DNA of 64,000 nucleotides from Bacillus thuringiensis (GTDB lineage: Bacteria > Bacillota > Bacilli > Bacillales > Bacillaceae_G), in assembly GCF_014932895.1 (NCBI RefSeq), contig NZ_JACYOF010000010.1:1-64000 (forward strand). The letters run 5' to 3'. The notes beneath the pieces are model-generated. The model had not been told where the DNA came from. It saw only the letters and a list, made by a program, of their open reading frames with translations, and made no database searches. This document shows, piece by piece, positions 25,808 through 34,698 of this stretch. The number at the start of each line of letters is the position of its first letter. Position 1 is the first letter of the stretch. The position numbers and the translations under genes are program-made.

Positions 25808-27364
25808 ATGTACATGACGATAGGGAGAATTTTTGATTTAGCTGTTGGTAAGTACCCAAATAAAGAGGCTTTAGTGGAACCGGAAAAAAATATTCGTTGG
25901 ACATATAAACAGTGGGATGAACAAATAAATAAAACGGCGCACGCTCTATTAGAAGAAGGGGTAAGAAAGGGAGATTGTGTATCTGTTTACTTATATAACT
26001 GTCGCGAATTTGTAAACGTTTACTTAGCTTGTGCGAAAATCGGTGCAATCTTTAATCCGATTAATTTCCGATTAAAAGCGAAAGAAGTATCTTATATTCT
26101 CCAGGATGCATCCTCGAAAGTAGTTGTCTTTGAAAAAGCAGTTGAATCAACTGTTGCTATAATCGAACGAGATTTTCCAAATGCATCTTTTTGGTATGTA
26201 GAAGACGATAAACCTTCCTATGCAAGTTCCTATCATGACAAAGTAAATGCAGCACCTTCTGAAAAAGTAGATATTGAAATTGATGAAACGGATTATTGCT
26301 CTATGCTTTATACGAGCGGTACGACTGGTCATCCGAAAGGCGTACTACATCGCCATCGTGATATGGCTGAGCATAGTATGATTTGTACGTATTTTCTAAA
26401 ATATAATCGAGATAGTGTCGGGCTTGCAGTTGCGCCTTTATATCATTGCGGTGAGTTGAATGCTGGAATCATACCGCGCATTCAAGTTGGCGGAAAGAAT
26501 GTTATATTACATCATTTTGATACAGAAACAGTATTACATACGATTCAAGAAGAGAAGATTACAACGTTTTTTGCAGCACCGACGATGTGGAATATGTTAC
26601 TGCAAAAAGATTTAACCCAGTATGATTTAACTTCGATGAAAATTGGTATATATGGCGGAGCAGCAATGGCGCCAGCTTTAGTGAAGGAATGTAAAGAACG
26701 TCTTTATATTGATCTCGTTCAAATATACGGAATGACAGAAATGGGACCAGTTGTTGCGTTTCTCGTAGAAGAGGATCAAATTCCGAAAGCTGGTTCAGCA
26801 GGAACACCATGCTTTAGTCATGAAATTCGTATTGTAAAACCGAATGAAGATGCACCGGCAGAACCAGATGATGTATTACCTCCTTATGAAGTGGGAGAAA
26901 TTATTTTACGCGGCCCGACTATGATGGCTGGCTATCATAACCGGGAAGAAGCGAATGTAAAATCGATGTATAAAGGCTGGTATCATTCTGGTGATTTAGG
27001 TTACTTTGATAAAGATGGCTATTTATTCGTTGCAGACCGTGTGGATGATATGGTAATTAGCGGTGGCGTAAATATTTATCCTCGTGAAATTGAAGATTTC
27101 CTTCATAGTCATCCTGGTATATTAGATGTTGCAGTGCTTGGTGAGCCAGATGAATTATGGGGAGAACGTGTTGTGGCTGTCGTTGTAAAGAAAGATGAAA
27201 CGATTACAGAAGCTGATTTAGAAAAATATTGTAAAGAGAGTGATGAATTAGCAGATTATAAACGTCCGCGTCATTATTTATTTGTGGATGAACTTCCTCG
27301 TAATGCGAGTGGAAAATTGCAGAAGTTTGTGCTGAGGGAGTCGTTAAGAGGTGCGAAAAAATAA
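25808..27364 (+). CDS. AMP-dependent acyl-CoA synthetase/ligase
   Basis: A 518-aa member of the adenylate-forming superfamily that activates a carboxylic acid with ATP and joins it to CoA. Motifs: P-loop YTSGTTGHPKGV near residue 170, YGMTEMGP near 305, the Asp of GWYHSGDLG near 400, the hinge VADRVDDMVISGGVNIYPREIE and the catalytic Lys in PRNASGKLQK near 500. The acid substrate cannot be told: it resembles medium- to long-chain fatty-acid ligases. ATG 25808 has AGGGGGAAA upstream. A single gene between bcr1 and a convergent unknown gene. Confidence 0.88.
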   Translation: MYMTIGRIFDLAVGKYPNKEALVEPEKNIRWTYKQWDEQINKTAHALLEEGVRKGDCVSVYLYNCREFVNVYLACAKIGAIFNPINFRLKAKEVSYILQDASSKVVVFEKAVESTVAIIERDFPNASFWYVEDDKPSYASSYHDKVNAAPSEKVDIEIDETDYCSMLYTSGTTGHPKGVLHRHRDMAEHSMICTYFLKYNRDSVGLAVAPLYHCGELNAGIIPRIQVGGKNVILHHFDTETVLHTIQEEKITTFFAAPTMWNMLLQKDLTQYDLTSMKIGIYGGAAMAPALVKECKERLYIDLVQIYGMTEMGPVVAFLVEEDQIPKAGSAGTPCFSHEIRIVKPNEDAPAEPDDVLPPYEVGEIILRGPTMMAGYHNREEANVKSMYKGWYHSGDLGYFDKDGYLFVADRVDDMVISGGVNIYPREIEDFLHSHPGILDVAVLGEPDELWGERVVAVVVKKDETITEADLEKYCKESDELADYKRPRHYLFVDELPRNASGKLQKFVLRESLRGAKK

Positions 27365-27401
27365 TAAAAATGCCTTTCCAATTTGGAAAGGCATTTTTAT
27401 T
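27363..27401. terminator. Bidirectional terminator after the acyl-CoA ligase
   Basis: An 18-bp perfect stem with a 3-nt loop: AATAAAAATGCCTTTCCA (27363-27380) and its complement (27384-27401). It overlaps the stop codons of both convergent genes. Confidence 0.9.
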
Positions 27402-27864
27402 ATTTACGTGAAAAACCTTCTTCATCAAGGTATTCCGCAGCTTCTGGATAAGAGTTAAATGTGCCGTCTAAGTTTACGCCAGCGTAAACGTTCCACATGT
27501 CATCCTCCGCGATAAGGGTAAGGATATGGCCATCTTCGTTATGCCATTCTTCTTCTTTCGCAGGCTCCGCAGGTACTACTACTTCTTCTTGTGATAGTAG
27601 TTCAATTGATTTCTCAATTACTGAACGCAATTCTTCTGCTGAAAATTCGCGGATGTTAATCATACCTTTATCGTCCGTTTTGTAACCTTTAATGCCGTTT
27701 GCATATACAAAGCCGTTTCCATTTGGATGTAAGTGATATACAACGTTCTTTTTATCTAAGCGACTTTCAGCAAAGTGAAAGTTTACACGTTTTAATGATA
27801 CGTTCTTTCTCTCTAATTCTGGGAAAGATTCAATAATCGATAATTTTTCTTCAAAAGTTAGCAT
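27400..27864 (-). CDS. Conserved hypothetical protein, 154 aa
   Basis: A soluble acidic protein with no signal peptide or membrane segment. It begins MLTFEEKLSIIESFPELERKN, has a central VVYHLHPNGNGFVYANGIKGY segment and a C-terminal part with WNVYAGVNLDGTFNSYPEAAEYLD, separated by a Glu-rich linker. The two halves look like two small domains. I do not recognise a family with known function. The start is set by GGAGG 5 nt upstream of ATG 27864; an upstream in-frame start at 27921 lacks a ribosome site. It is a single gene convergent with the acyl-CoA ligase. Confidence 0.8.
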   Translation of the reverse strand: MLTFEEKLSIIESFPELERKNVSLKRVNFHFAESRLDKKNVVYHLHPNGNGFVYANGIKGYKTDDKGMINIREFSAEELRSVIEKSIELLSQEEVVVPAEPAKEEEWHNEDGHILTLIAEDDMWNVYAGVNLDGTFNSYPEAAEYLDEEGFSRK

Positions 27865-27989
27865 AGTGCCTCCAAAATATGTAGTAAAAGATTTAATTTG
27901 TTCATTATAGCATAGTTGCAATTGTTTCCAAAGATAAGGGGAAAACTTTTCATTGAATACGTTTACTTCACGAGACTGTAAAAAGTATG

Positions 27990-28019
27990 TTAAAGAATGA
28001 ATCTATTTAGGTGTACAAT
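27990..28019 (+). promoter_or_regulatory. Possible promoter of the SulP gene
   Basis: TTAAAG (27990-27995), an 18-bp spacer and TACAAT (28014-28019). The -35 is poor, so confidence is low. Confidence 0.35.
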
Positions 28020-28053
28020 GGAACGTGGACTTTATAAATAAGGTGGTTATTTT

Positions 28054-29523
28054 ATGTTTCAAAGAATAGCAAAGGAATGTTTAGCAGGATTTACTGTTGC
28101 GATTGTTGCATTGCCACTTGCCATTGCATTTGGGATCGCGGCAACTGGAACATCTGAAGGAGCGCTTGTTGGATTATATGGGGCCATTTTTGCTGGTTTA
28201 TTCGCGGCGTTATTTGGCGGGACACCTGGGCAAGTAACGGGGCCAACTGGACCGATTACGGTTATCGCGACAGGAGTTATTGCGACGTACGGGTTAGAAG
28301 CGAGTTTTATCGCATTTATGATGGCAGGACTGTTTCAAATTTTGTTCGGTGTATGTAAGCTCGGTTCTTACGTTCGATATATTCCGTATCCTGTTGTTTC
28401 GGGGTTTATGAACGGCATTGCACTAATTATTATTTTAGGTGAAATGAAGCACGTGCGAAATAGTTTTCTACTTGTATTATTAACGATCATTGTAATGATC
28501 GTTTCTGGGAAATGGATTAAGGCAATTCCATCTAGCTTAGTTGCATTAGTAGGTGTGACAGCTATGCTCCCTTTATTTTCTTCTGTATTAGAAGGACTTA
28601 CAGTGAATATTCCGGTGATAGGGGATATTTCGCTCAATAAGGTAATTGAAAAAATCGGAACCATTCCAGAAGCGATGCCCTCTCTTCATATTCCGGCTTT
28701 AAGCGGCGGGGGGATAGTAGAGCTTATTTTACCAGCGCTTAGCATTGCTTTATTAGGATCAATCGACTCGTTATTAACATCGGTCGTAATGGATAACGTG
28801 ACAGGTACACGTCATAAAAGTAATAAAGAGCTCGTTGGACAAGGTATCGGTAATATAATGAGTGGATTGTTCGGCGGATTAGCGGGTGCAGGTGCGACTG
28901 TTCGTTCTATTGTTAATGTAAGAAGTGGTGGTAAAACGGCGCTTTCGGCATGTATGCATAGTGTTATTTTATTCGTTTTTATTATGGGACTCGGTTCAGT
29001 CGTACAATACATTCCACTTGGCGTATTATCAGGTATTTTAATTTTAACGGGTATTGGAATGTTTGATTGGGAAAGCATGAAGAAGATGCATGTAGCACCT
29101 AAAGGTGATGTTATTGTTATGCTCGTAACGATGATTGTAACAGTGAAGTTTGATTTAATGATCGCTGTTGCGTTTGGGATTATTCTTTCCTTCATTCTAT
29201 ACATGGTGAAATGTAAAGAACGTAAAACTTCTGTTGTAAAAGAAAGAGAAGCAACCTATACGATTCAAGGACCACTTTCTTTTCTATCAGTAGATCGTAT
29301 TTTTACTACTTTGCAAGATGTGAAGTCGCCGGTTGTTTTACGTATGAACGGTGTGCGCTATATGGATGTGTCAGGAGCGATGGCGTTATTAAATTTTGTT
29401 GAGCAATCAAATAAAGTAGGAGCGAGTGTAACGCTTGAGCAAGTACATCCAAGTATTGAAAAAACAATCGTAGTAATGGCGAATGATGAACAGAAAGAGA
29501 AATTGAAATTTTTAGGTGCTTAG
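28054..29523 (+). CDS. SulP-family anion transporter
   Basis: A 489-aa SulP/SLC26 protein with about 12-14 membrane helices and a C-terminal STAS domain (from about residue 395; MNGVRYMDVSGAMALLNFVE). The family motif region GTPGQVTGPTGPITV near residue 55-70 and ALLGSIDSLLTSVVMDNVTGTRHKSNKELVGQGIGN near 235-265 are well conserved. The substrate could be sulfate, bicarbonate or another anion; no sulfate assimilation or carbonic anhydrase gene is nearby to decide. GGTGG precedes the ATG. It is a single gene followed by a long perfect inverted repeat. Confidence 0.88.
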   Translation: MFQRIAKECLAGFTVAIVALPLAIAFGIAATGTSEGALVGLYGAIFAGLFAALFGGTPGQVTGPTGPITVIATGVIATYGLEASFIAFMMAGLFQILFGVCKLGSYVRYIPYPVVSGFMNGIALIIILGEMKHVRNSFLLVLLTIIVMIVSGKWIKAIPSSLVALVGVTAMLPLFSSVLEGLTVNIPVIGDISLNKVIEKIGTIPEAMPSLHIPALSGGGIVELILPALSIALLGSIDSLLTSVVMDNVTGTRHKSNKELVGQGIGNIMSGLFGGLAGAGATVRSIVNVRSGGKTALSACMHSVILFVFIMGLGSVVQYIPLGVLSGILILTGIGMFDWESMKKMHVAPKGDVIVMLVTMIVTVKFDLMIAVAFGIILSFILYMVKCKERKTSVVKEREATYTIQGPLSFLSVDRIFTTLQDVKSPVVLRMNGVRYMDVSGAMALLNFVEQSNKVGASVTLEQVHPSIEKTIVVMANDEQKEKLKFLGA

Positions 29524-29531
29524 ACGGTATG

Positions 29532-29588
29532 ATAAGAATATCCCACACTCTTATATGAATGATATGATAGAGTGTGGGATATTCTTAT
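29532..29588. terminator. 20-bp perfect inverted repeat after the SulP gene
   Basis: ATAAGAATATCCCACACTCT (29532-29551) and its exact complement (29569-29588) enclose 17 nt. It starts 9 bp after the stop codon, so it probably ends transcription or protects the 3' end, though it lacks a proper T run. Confidence 0.6.
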
Positions 29589-29871
29589 TATGTATGTTTG
29601 TATATATATCGCAATAGCAGAGAAGGAGTACTCGTTTTGTCATTTTTGTACGAACCATATGTACAGCTATATAATGGAAGGAATTAGAAGAAATCAGAAG
29701 AAAGATGTGTGAAATTGTTCTTTTTATTAGTAGCATTTTCCGTTCTGTAAAAAAAAGCAAGTATGCAACAGATAATAAATTTGATATGATAACCCAATGG
29801 GATAAAATGAAGTCCCAATCGTTTACAACAATATGTTTGAGAATAAATGTATAAAAGAAAAGAGAAGGAAT

Positions 29872-31392
29872 ATGAATAAAAGATTTGTAAAAGGAGCAGC
29901 GATTTTAACAATTACAACGTTCTTGTCGAAATTGCTTGGTAGTTTTTTTCAAATTCCATTACAAAATATTGCAGGAGATGAAGTGCTCGGTATTTTTCGT
30001 CTCGTTTTTCCAGTATATATGATTGCTCTTACATTATCGGTAGCTGGAGTTCCACTAGCGATTTCAAAATTAATTGCAGAGTTACAAGAAAAAAATAAGC
30101 AAAAAGAAATTGCGAAACTATTTAAATCGGCATCAATTATAGGGATGGCATTTGGAGCTTTCGGATGTTTTGTGATTGTATTATTTTCTACTGAAATTGC
30201 AAATATGCTTGGTGGACAAGAAACTAGAATGCCTTTACTCGTTACTTCATTAGCGTTACTCGTTGCACCATATATGGCGGTTTATAGAGGATATTTTCAA
30301 GGGTTTGGTGATATGAAACCAACGGGGATATCACAAGTCATTGAGCAATTTGTGCGTGTGTTCTTTATGTTAATAATCGCTTACATACTAGTATCATGGG
30401 AGAAGAGTAGCACTTTTATTACGAGTGGTGCAATGGTTGGGTCGTTTCTTGGGGTCATTAGTTCGCTTATATATTTGCGTATAAAATATAATAGAAGTCC
30501 ATACTACAATAAGAACAGCTCCTATTCGCTTCGGGATTTAAGAGAAGACGGGAAAAGGATACTACAGGTATCGATTCCAATTGCTATAGGAGCTCTATCA
30601 ATGCCACTTTTAAACTTAGCAGATTCCCTTACAATACCGCATGTGTTACAAGGATCATCGACAGAAATTCAAGAGCAATTTGGAATATACAGTCGTGGTT
30701 TTGCATTCACGCAAATCATTGTTATTTTTACAAGTGCAATTGTATTTCCGTTAATACCACTCTTAACTTCCGCATTGGCCAAAAAAGATATACATTTAGT
30801 GAAAAGAACCATTCAAAATACAAATCGACTGGCGCATGTTTTGACAGCACCATTAACAATATGGTTGATGGCATTAACAGTACCATTAAATGTAGGATTG
30901 TTCACAGATGCGCAAGGCAGTAGTATGTTAGCGGTTATGATTGGCAGTTCATATTTTACTGCGATTATGGTATTAACAATAGGTGTTTTACAGGGAATTA
31001 ATCGTTCTGCACAAGCTGCGTGGATTGTTATCGGAGCGAGTTGTGTGAAAATACTGTTAAACATTGTGTTCGTGCAGCAGTTTGGTATAGATGGAGCAGC
31101 GTATAGTACGTTGATTACATATGTGTTAATTTGTATTGTAAATCACCTGTATATTCGAAAATCTCTTGTCTATTCCATTCATTTCAAAAGCTTTTTTGGT
31201 GTGCTCGGAATAGCATGTGTTTTTGGAGTAGGATTGTATGAACTATCTACTATAATAGATGTTACATCTTCAAGGATTATGACGTTATTACTCAGTGGTA
31301 TAGCATTGACTATTACAACAATGTTGTATGGTGTATGTGCTTTGAAATTCAAATGGATATCAAAAAAACAAATACCATTTTTGAAAAGATAA
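29872..31392 (+). CDS. csaA: Polysaccharide flippase CsaA (MOP/MVF superfamily)
   Basis: A 506-aa integral membrane protein with about 14 helices of the MOP exporter superfamily, related to SpoVB/YtgP (GAAILTITTFLSKLLGSFFQIPL at the N-terminus, GYFQGFGDMKPT near 140). Lying 145 bp ahead of csaB, it corresponds to csaA of the csaAB locus, which serves pyruvylation of secondary wall polysaccharide. It most likely flips a lipid-linked saccharide to the outer face. ATG 29872 has AGAAGGAA upstream; the longer in-frame start at 29833 has none. No promoter was firmly identified in the 280-bp upstream gap. Confidence 0.8.
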   Translation: MNKRFVKGAAILTITTFLSKLLGSFFQIPLQNIAGDEVLGIFRLVFPVYMIALTLSVAGVPLAISKLIAELQEKNKQKEIAKLFKSASIIGMAFGAFGCFVIVLFSTEIANMLGGQETRMPLLVTSLALLVAPYMAVYRGYFQGFGDMKPTGISQVIEQFVRVFFMLIIAYILVSWEKSSTFITSGAMVGSFLGVISSLIYLRIKYNRSPYYNKNSSYSLRDLREDGKRILQVSIPIAIGALSMPLLNLADSLTIPHVLQGSSTEIQEQFGIYSRGFAFTQIIVIFTSAIVFPLIPLLTSALAKKDIHLVKRTIQNTNRLAHVLTAPLTIWLMALTVPLNVGLFTDAQGSSMLAVMIGSSYFTAIMVLTIGVLQGINRSAQAAWIVIGASCVKILLNIVFVQQFGIDGAAYSTLITYVLICIVNHLYIRKSLVYSIHFKSFFGVLGIACVFGVGLYELSTIIDVTSSRIMTLLLSGIALTITTMLYGVCALKFKWISKKQIPFLKR

Positions 31393-31536
31393 ATATAGAA
31401 CTGTAAATTTTAGTATTGGAATTTGCGTGAGCGAATAAAGAGGGAACTTTGTAGGGTATAAAGTGTTAGGTAAGGAATGGGTGCCAGTTTATGTTAGATG
31501 AAATAAACGGTTATCCAGTTTTGGAGGAGATTTAGG

Positions 31537-32625
31537 GTGCGTTTAGTTTTATCAGGATATTATGGTTTTTATAATGTTGGAGACGAAGCTATTCTACAAT
31601 CGATTATTGAATCGTTAAGTACAGAGAACCCGAATATAGAACTTGTAGTGCTATCAAATGACTCTAAATATACAAGTGAAATGTATGGTGTAGAATCGAT
31701 AGATCGCTGGGATATAAAAGCTGTTTATGATGCAATTAAAAACAGTGATGGACTTATTAGCGGTGGTGGGAGTCTTCTTCAAGATCAGACGAGCATGAAG
31801 AGTATTTTATATTATACGGGTATTATGGGAATCGCTCGATTATTAAAAAAGCCATATTATATTTATTCACAAGGAATAGGACCAATTACCAAAAGGCATA
31901 ATCGCCTATTAGTAAAATGGTGCTTGTCAAAAGCTTCCTATGTATCAGTTCGAGATGAGGATTCGTTTTTATATTTAAAAGAACTTGGCATAAAAAATGA
32001 TATTGAAATTGTTCCTGATCCTGTTTTAACGTGGAAACGAACAAAACAATCTGATTGGTTACGAAAGCATTCGTTGCATGGAAAAATAATTGCGGTTAGT
32101 GTGCGTTATTGGAATGCAAAAGAAGATTATATAAAAAAGTTAGCTATTGCGCTAAAAAAATTAAAGCAAGAAGGATACCGAATTTTATTTGTTCCAATGC
32201 ATGGACCGTTCGATCAAAAAGCTTCTCGTGATGTAGTGGATTTAATGGGGGAAGAGACGTATATGCTTCCGTATAAAATGGATATTGATGAGAAAATATT
32301 CATTTTATCACAGTGTTCACTTTTAATTGGTATGCGCCTTCATGCACTTATTTTTTCTGCTGTAGCAAAAACTCCAATGATTGGGATTTCGTACGATCCA
32401 AAAATTGATTCGTTTTTAAGTCGAGTGAATCAGCCGGTTATAGGAAGTGTAAATGGCGAATGGAGTGCGGAGGATTTATATGAAATCGCGAAAAAGCAAT
32501 TGATGCAACAAGAGGATCTGCAGCAAGAATTACAATTGACGATAGATGAGCTTCAGTTGCAAGGTGAACAGGCGATAAAGAAACTCGCTCATCATATAGA
32601 TAAAGACACTTTACTAAAAAAGTAA
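31537..32625 (+). CDS. csaB: Wall-polysaccharide pyruvyltransferase CsaB
   Basis: A 362-aa polysaccharide pyruvyl transferase that adds ketal-pyruvate to secondary cell-wall polysaccharide, making the ligand for SLH domains. Family features: GYYGFYNVGDEAIL at the N-terminus, SGGGSLLQD near residue 73, YSQGIGPI near 110 and GMRLHALIFS near 265. GTG 31537 has a GGAGGAGA site. It follows csaA, and SLH-domain hydrolases lie on both sides, consistent with its role in their anchoring. Its terminator stem overlaps the stop codon. Confidence 0.93.
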   Translation: MRLVLSGYYGFYNVGDEAILQSIIESLSTENPNIELVVLSNDSKYTSEMYGVESIDRWDIKAVYDAIKNSDGLISGGGSLLQDQTSMKSILYYTGIMGIARLLKKPYYIYSQGIGPITKRHNRLLVKWCLSKASYVSVRDEDSFLYLKELGIKNDIEIVPDPVLTWKRTKQSDWLRKHSLHGKIIAVSVRYWNAKEDYIKKLAIALKKLKQEGYRILFVPMHGPFDQKASRDVVDLMGEETYMLPYKMDIDEKIFILSQCSLLIGMRLHALIFSAVAKTPMIGISYDPKIDSFLSRVNQPVIGSVNGEWSAEDLYEIAKKQLMQQEDLQQELQLTIDELQLQGEQAIKKLAHHIDKDTLLKK

Positions 32626-32641
32626 AGTGTCTTTTGTTTTT
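32602..32641 (+). terminator. Terminator of csaB
   Basis: AAAGACACTTTACT (32602-32615) pairs with AGTAAAGTGTCTTT (32621-32634), followed by T-rich sequence. The left arm lies inside the csaB coding sequence. Confidence 0.85.
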
Positions 32642-32773
32642 GTGTAGAATTTAATGAAAATTCGAATTTTAAAAACGCTGTATATTAATTTCTGTTTATT
32701 ATGCTAAATTAATTGCAATTATTATATAATCAACTTTGTGATAATAAATTCGTAGATTACGAGGAGGACAACA

Positions 32774-34636
32774 GTGAAGAATTTTTCAAAAGGTATAACA
32801 GCAGTGGCATTAACGGGATCATTACTTTTAACGCCTATTTCAAGCTATGCGGCAAATGATGATATTACAGGACATATGTTTGAGAGTAATATGCGTTCGC
32901 TCATTACGAAAGGAATTTTGATGGGGTATGGAGAGAATGTATATGCTCCTGACAAACAAGTAACGAGGGCAGAGTTTGCTACATTAATAGCAAGGGCTTT
33001 AAATTTACCGAAAGCTGATTCGAATTTCAAAGATGTACCGCAATCTTACGGTTTATATGACGGTGTAAGTAGAGCATTTGGAGCGAAAATTATTAATGGA
33101 CGTACTAACGAGATGTTTTCGCCAAATGATATTATTACACGTGAAGAAATGGCGATAATGGTAAAGCGAGCGTTAGACTATAAAAATATTAAAATAGCTG
33201 TAAGTCCGCTTACCTTTACAGATAAAGATAGTATTAACTATAAAGAGCATGTACAAGTTATGGTGGCTACTCAAATTATTAAAGGGTATCCGGAAGATAA
33301 TACATTTAGACCACATTTATCAGCTACAAGAGGTATGGCTTCAGCTATGTTGGATCGCATGCTTCAGACGATTGAAAAAAACGGAAATAGCAATCCTGTA
33401 GAAACAAAGAAATATGTCGTGACAAATGTAAGAGAAAATGGGACAGAGCAAGAAGTAGAGCGCTATAATTCATATAAAGAAGCAGTTACAGCTGCGCAAA
33501 ATAAAGGTATGAATGCAGTGAAGTACGAGAACGAGTTTGTATGGATTAAAGATGGTTTTGCAAGTGCGAAGAGAATAACTGGGCAAAACATTATTAATAT
33601 GTATGATGAAAATTTAAATACGGTATATACATATGTTCAGTATGGAACAGAATTTAAAGTGTTAGAAGTTGGAGAAGATCGTGTGAAAGTTCAACTTTCT
33701 GATTTAACAGGTTATGTGAAGAAAAATGAAATCACTTTAATTCCTACAAATGAAATGGAGAATTCATCTTATTATGTGAAATCAGATGGATATTTATACC
33801 ATAGATATTATACATATAATACAAGTTCACCTGGATATACAGAATTTAGATATGGCGCAGCACCTTCTTTCATGAAGCAAGGACAGCAAATGTATAGTGT
33901 AGATGGAAAGACGTTTGGAAATGAAACTTTCTATCAATATTTTAATTATGTATCATTGCGTTCGAAAACAGATTATACAGCTGAACAACTAGATAGTTAT
34001 GTGAAATCGATTAAGCCAGACTCTCCGTTGATTGGTTTAGGAAAGAAATTTAAAGAAGTAGAAAGCAAGTATAATGTAAATGCATTATTCCTATATTCAT
34101 TAGCAGTTCATGAGAGTTATTATGGAACAAGCGCTCTTGCAAAAGACAAAAATAATTTATTTGGTTTAAAAGCAACAGACGATAGTCCATATGGTAACGG
34201 GGAATCATTTAATTCAAAAGAAGATTGTATTGAGCATGCAGCAAAAGTATACATGAATGAAGGATATTTAAATCCAGGACATTGGCGTTATACAGCAACA
34301 TATACAGGTGATAAAGCTGCCGGTTTAAATGCGAAATATGCATCTGATGCGAACTGGGGTAAAAAAGTAGCAGGGCATATGTACCGTTTTGATTCGTATT
34401 TAGGTAAAAAAGAATACAATAAGTATAAACTTGCTCGTGTAATGAATAATGTGGAAGTGAAAAAGAATCCTACTACATCAAATGAGCGACTGTATTGTTT
34501 AAATACAAATGCAGTTGTCACAGTTACTGGTGAAGAAATGATAAATGGAAAAGCGTGGATTAAAATTATTTCAGATAATCCTGTTGTAAAGGAAGCATAT
34601 ATCGAAAAACAAAATTTAGAATATGTAAAACACTAA
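32774..34636 (+). CDS. SLH-domain N-acetylglucosaminidase, secreted
   Basis: A 620-aa secreted murein hydrolase. Order: signal peptide (SSYA-AND); three N-terminal SLH repeats (QVTRAEFATLIARAL, IITREEMAIMVKRAL, LSATRGMASAMLDRM; to about residue 195); an intermediate region with SH3-like parts; and a glucosaminidase domain (LFLYSLAVHESYYGTSALAKDKNNLFGLKATD near 435-470, with the catalytic Glu of HESYYG). It should cleave glycan strands of wall peptidoglycan while bound to pyruvylated polysaccharide, like B. anthracis BslO. GTG 32774 has GAGGAGG upstream. Placed directly after csaB, where B. anthracis carries sap and eag. Confidence 0.9.
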   Translation: MKNFSKGITAVALTGSLLLTPISSYAANDDITGHMFESNMRSLITKGILMGYGENVYAPDKQVTRAEFATLIARALNLPKADSNFKDVPQSYGLYDGVSRAFGAKIINGRTNEMFSPNDIITREEMAIMVKRALDYKNIKIAVSPLTFTDKDSINYKEHVQVMVATQIIKGYPEDNTFRPHLSATRGMASAMLDRMLQTIEKNGNSNPVETKKYVVTNVRENGTEQEVERYNSYKEAVTAAQNKGMNAVKYENEFVWIKDGFASAKRITGQNIINMYDENLNTVYTYVQYGTEFKVLEVGEDRVKVQLSDLTGYVKKNEITLIPTNEMENSSYYVKSDGYLYHRYYTYNTSSPGYTEFRYGAAPSFMKQGQQMYSVDGKTFGNETFYQYFNYVSLRSKTDYTAEQLDSYVKSIKPDSPLIGLGKKFKEVESKYNVNALFLYSLAVHESYYGTSALAKDKNNLFGLKATDDSPYGNGESFNSKEDCIEHAAKVYMNEGYLNPGHWRYTATYTGDKAAGLNAKYASDANWGKKVAGHMYRFDSYLGKKEYNKYKLARVMNNVEVKKNPTTSNERLYCLNTNAVVTVTGEEMINGKAWIKIISDNPVVKEAYIEKQNLEYVKH

Positions 34637-34646
34637 TTAAATATAT

Positions 34647-34697
34647 AAAAGAAGGTGCTCCAAAAGCCAGTGTGACTTTATGAAGCACCTTCTTTTT
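34647..34697. terminator. Bidirectional terminator after the glucosaminidase
   Basis: AAAAGAAGGTGCT (34647-34659) pairs with AGCACCTTCTTTT (34684-34696) over a 24-nt loop, between convergent genes. Confidence 0.75.
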
Positions 34698-34698
34698 A

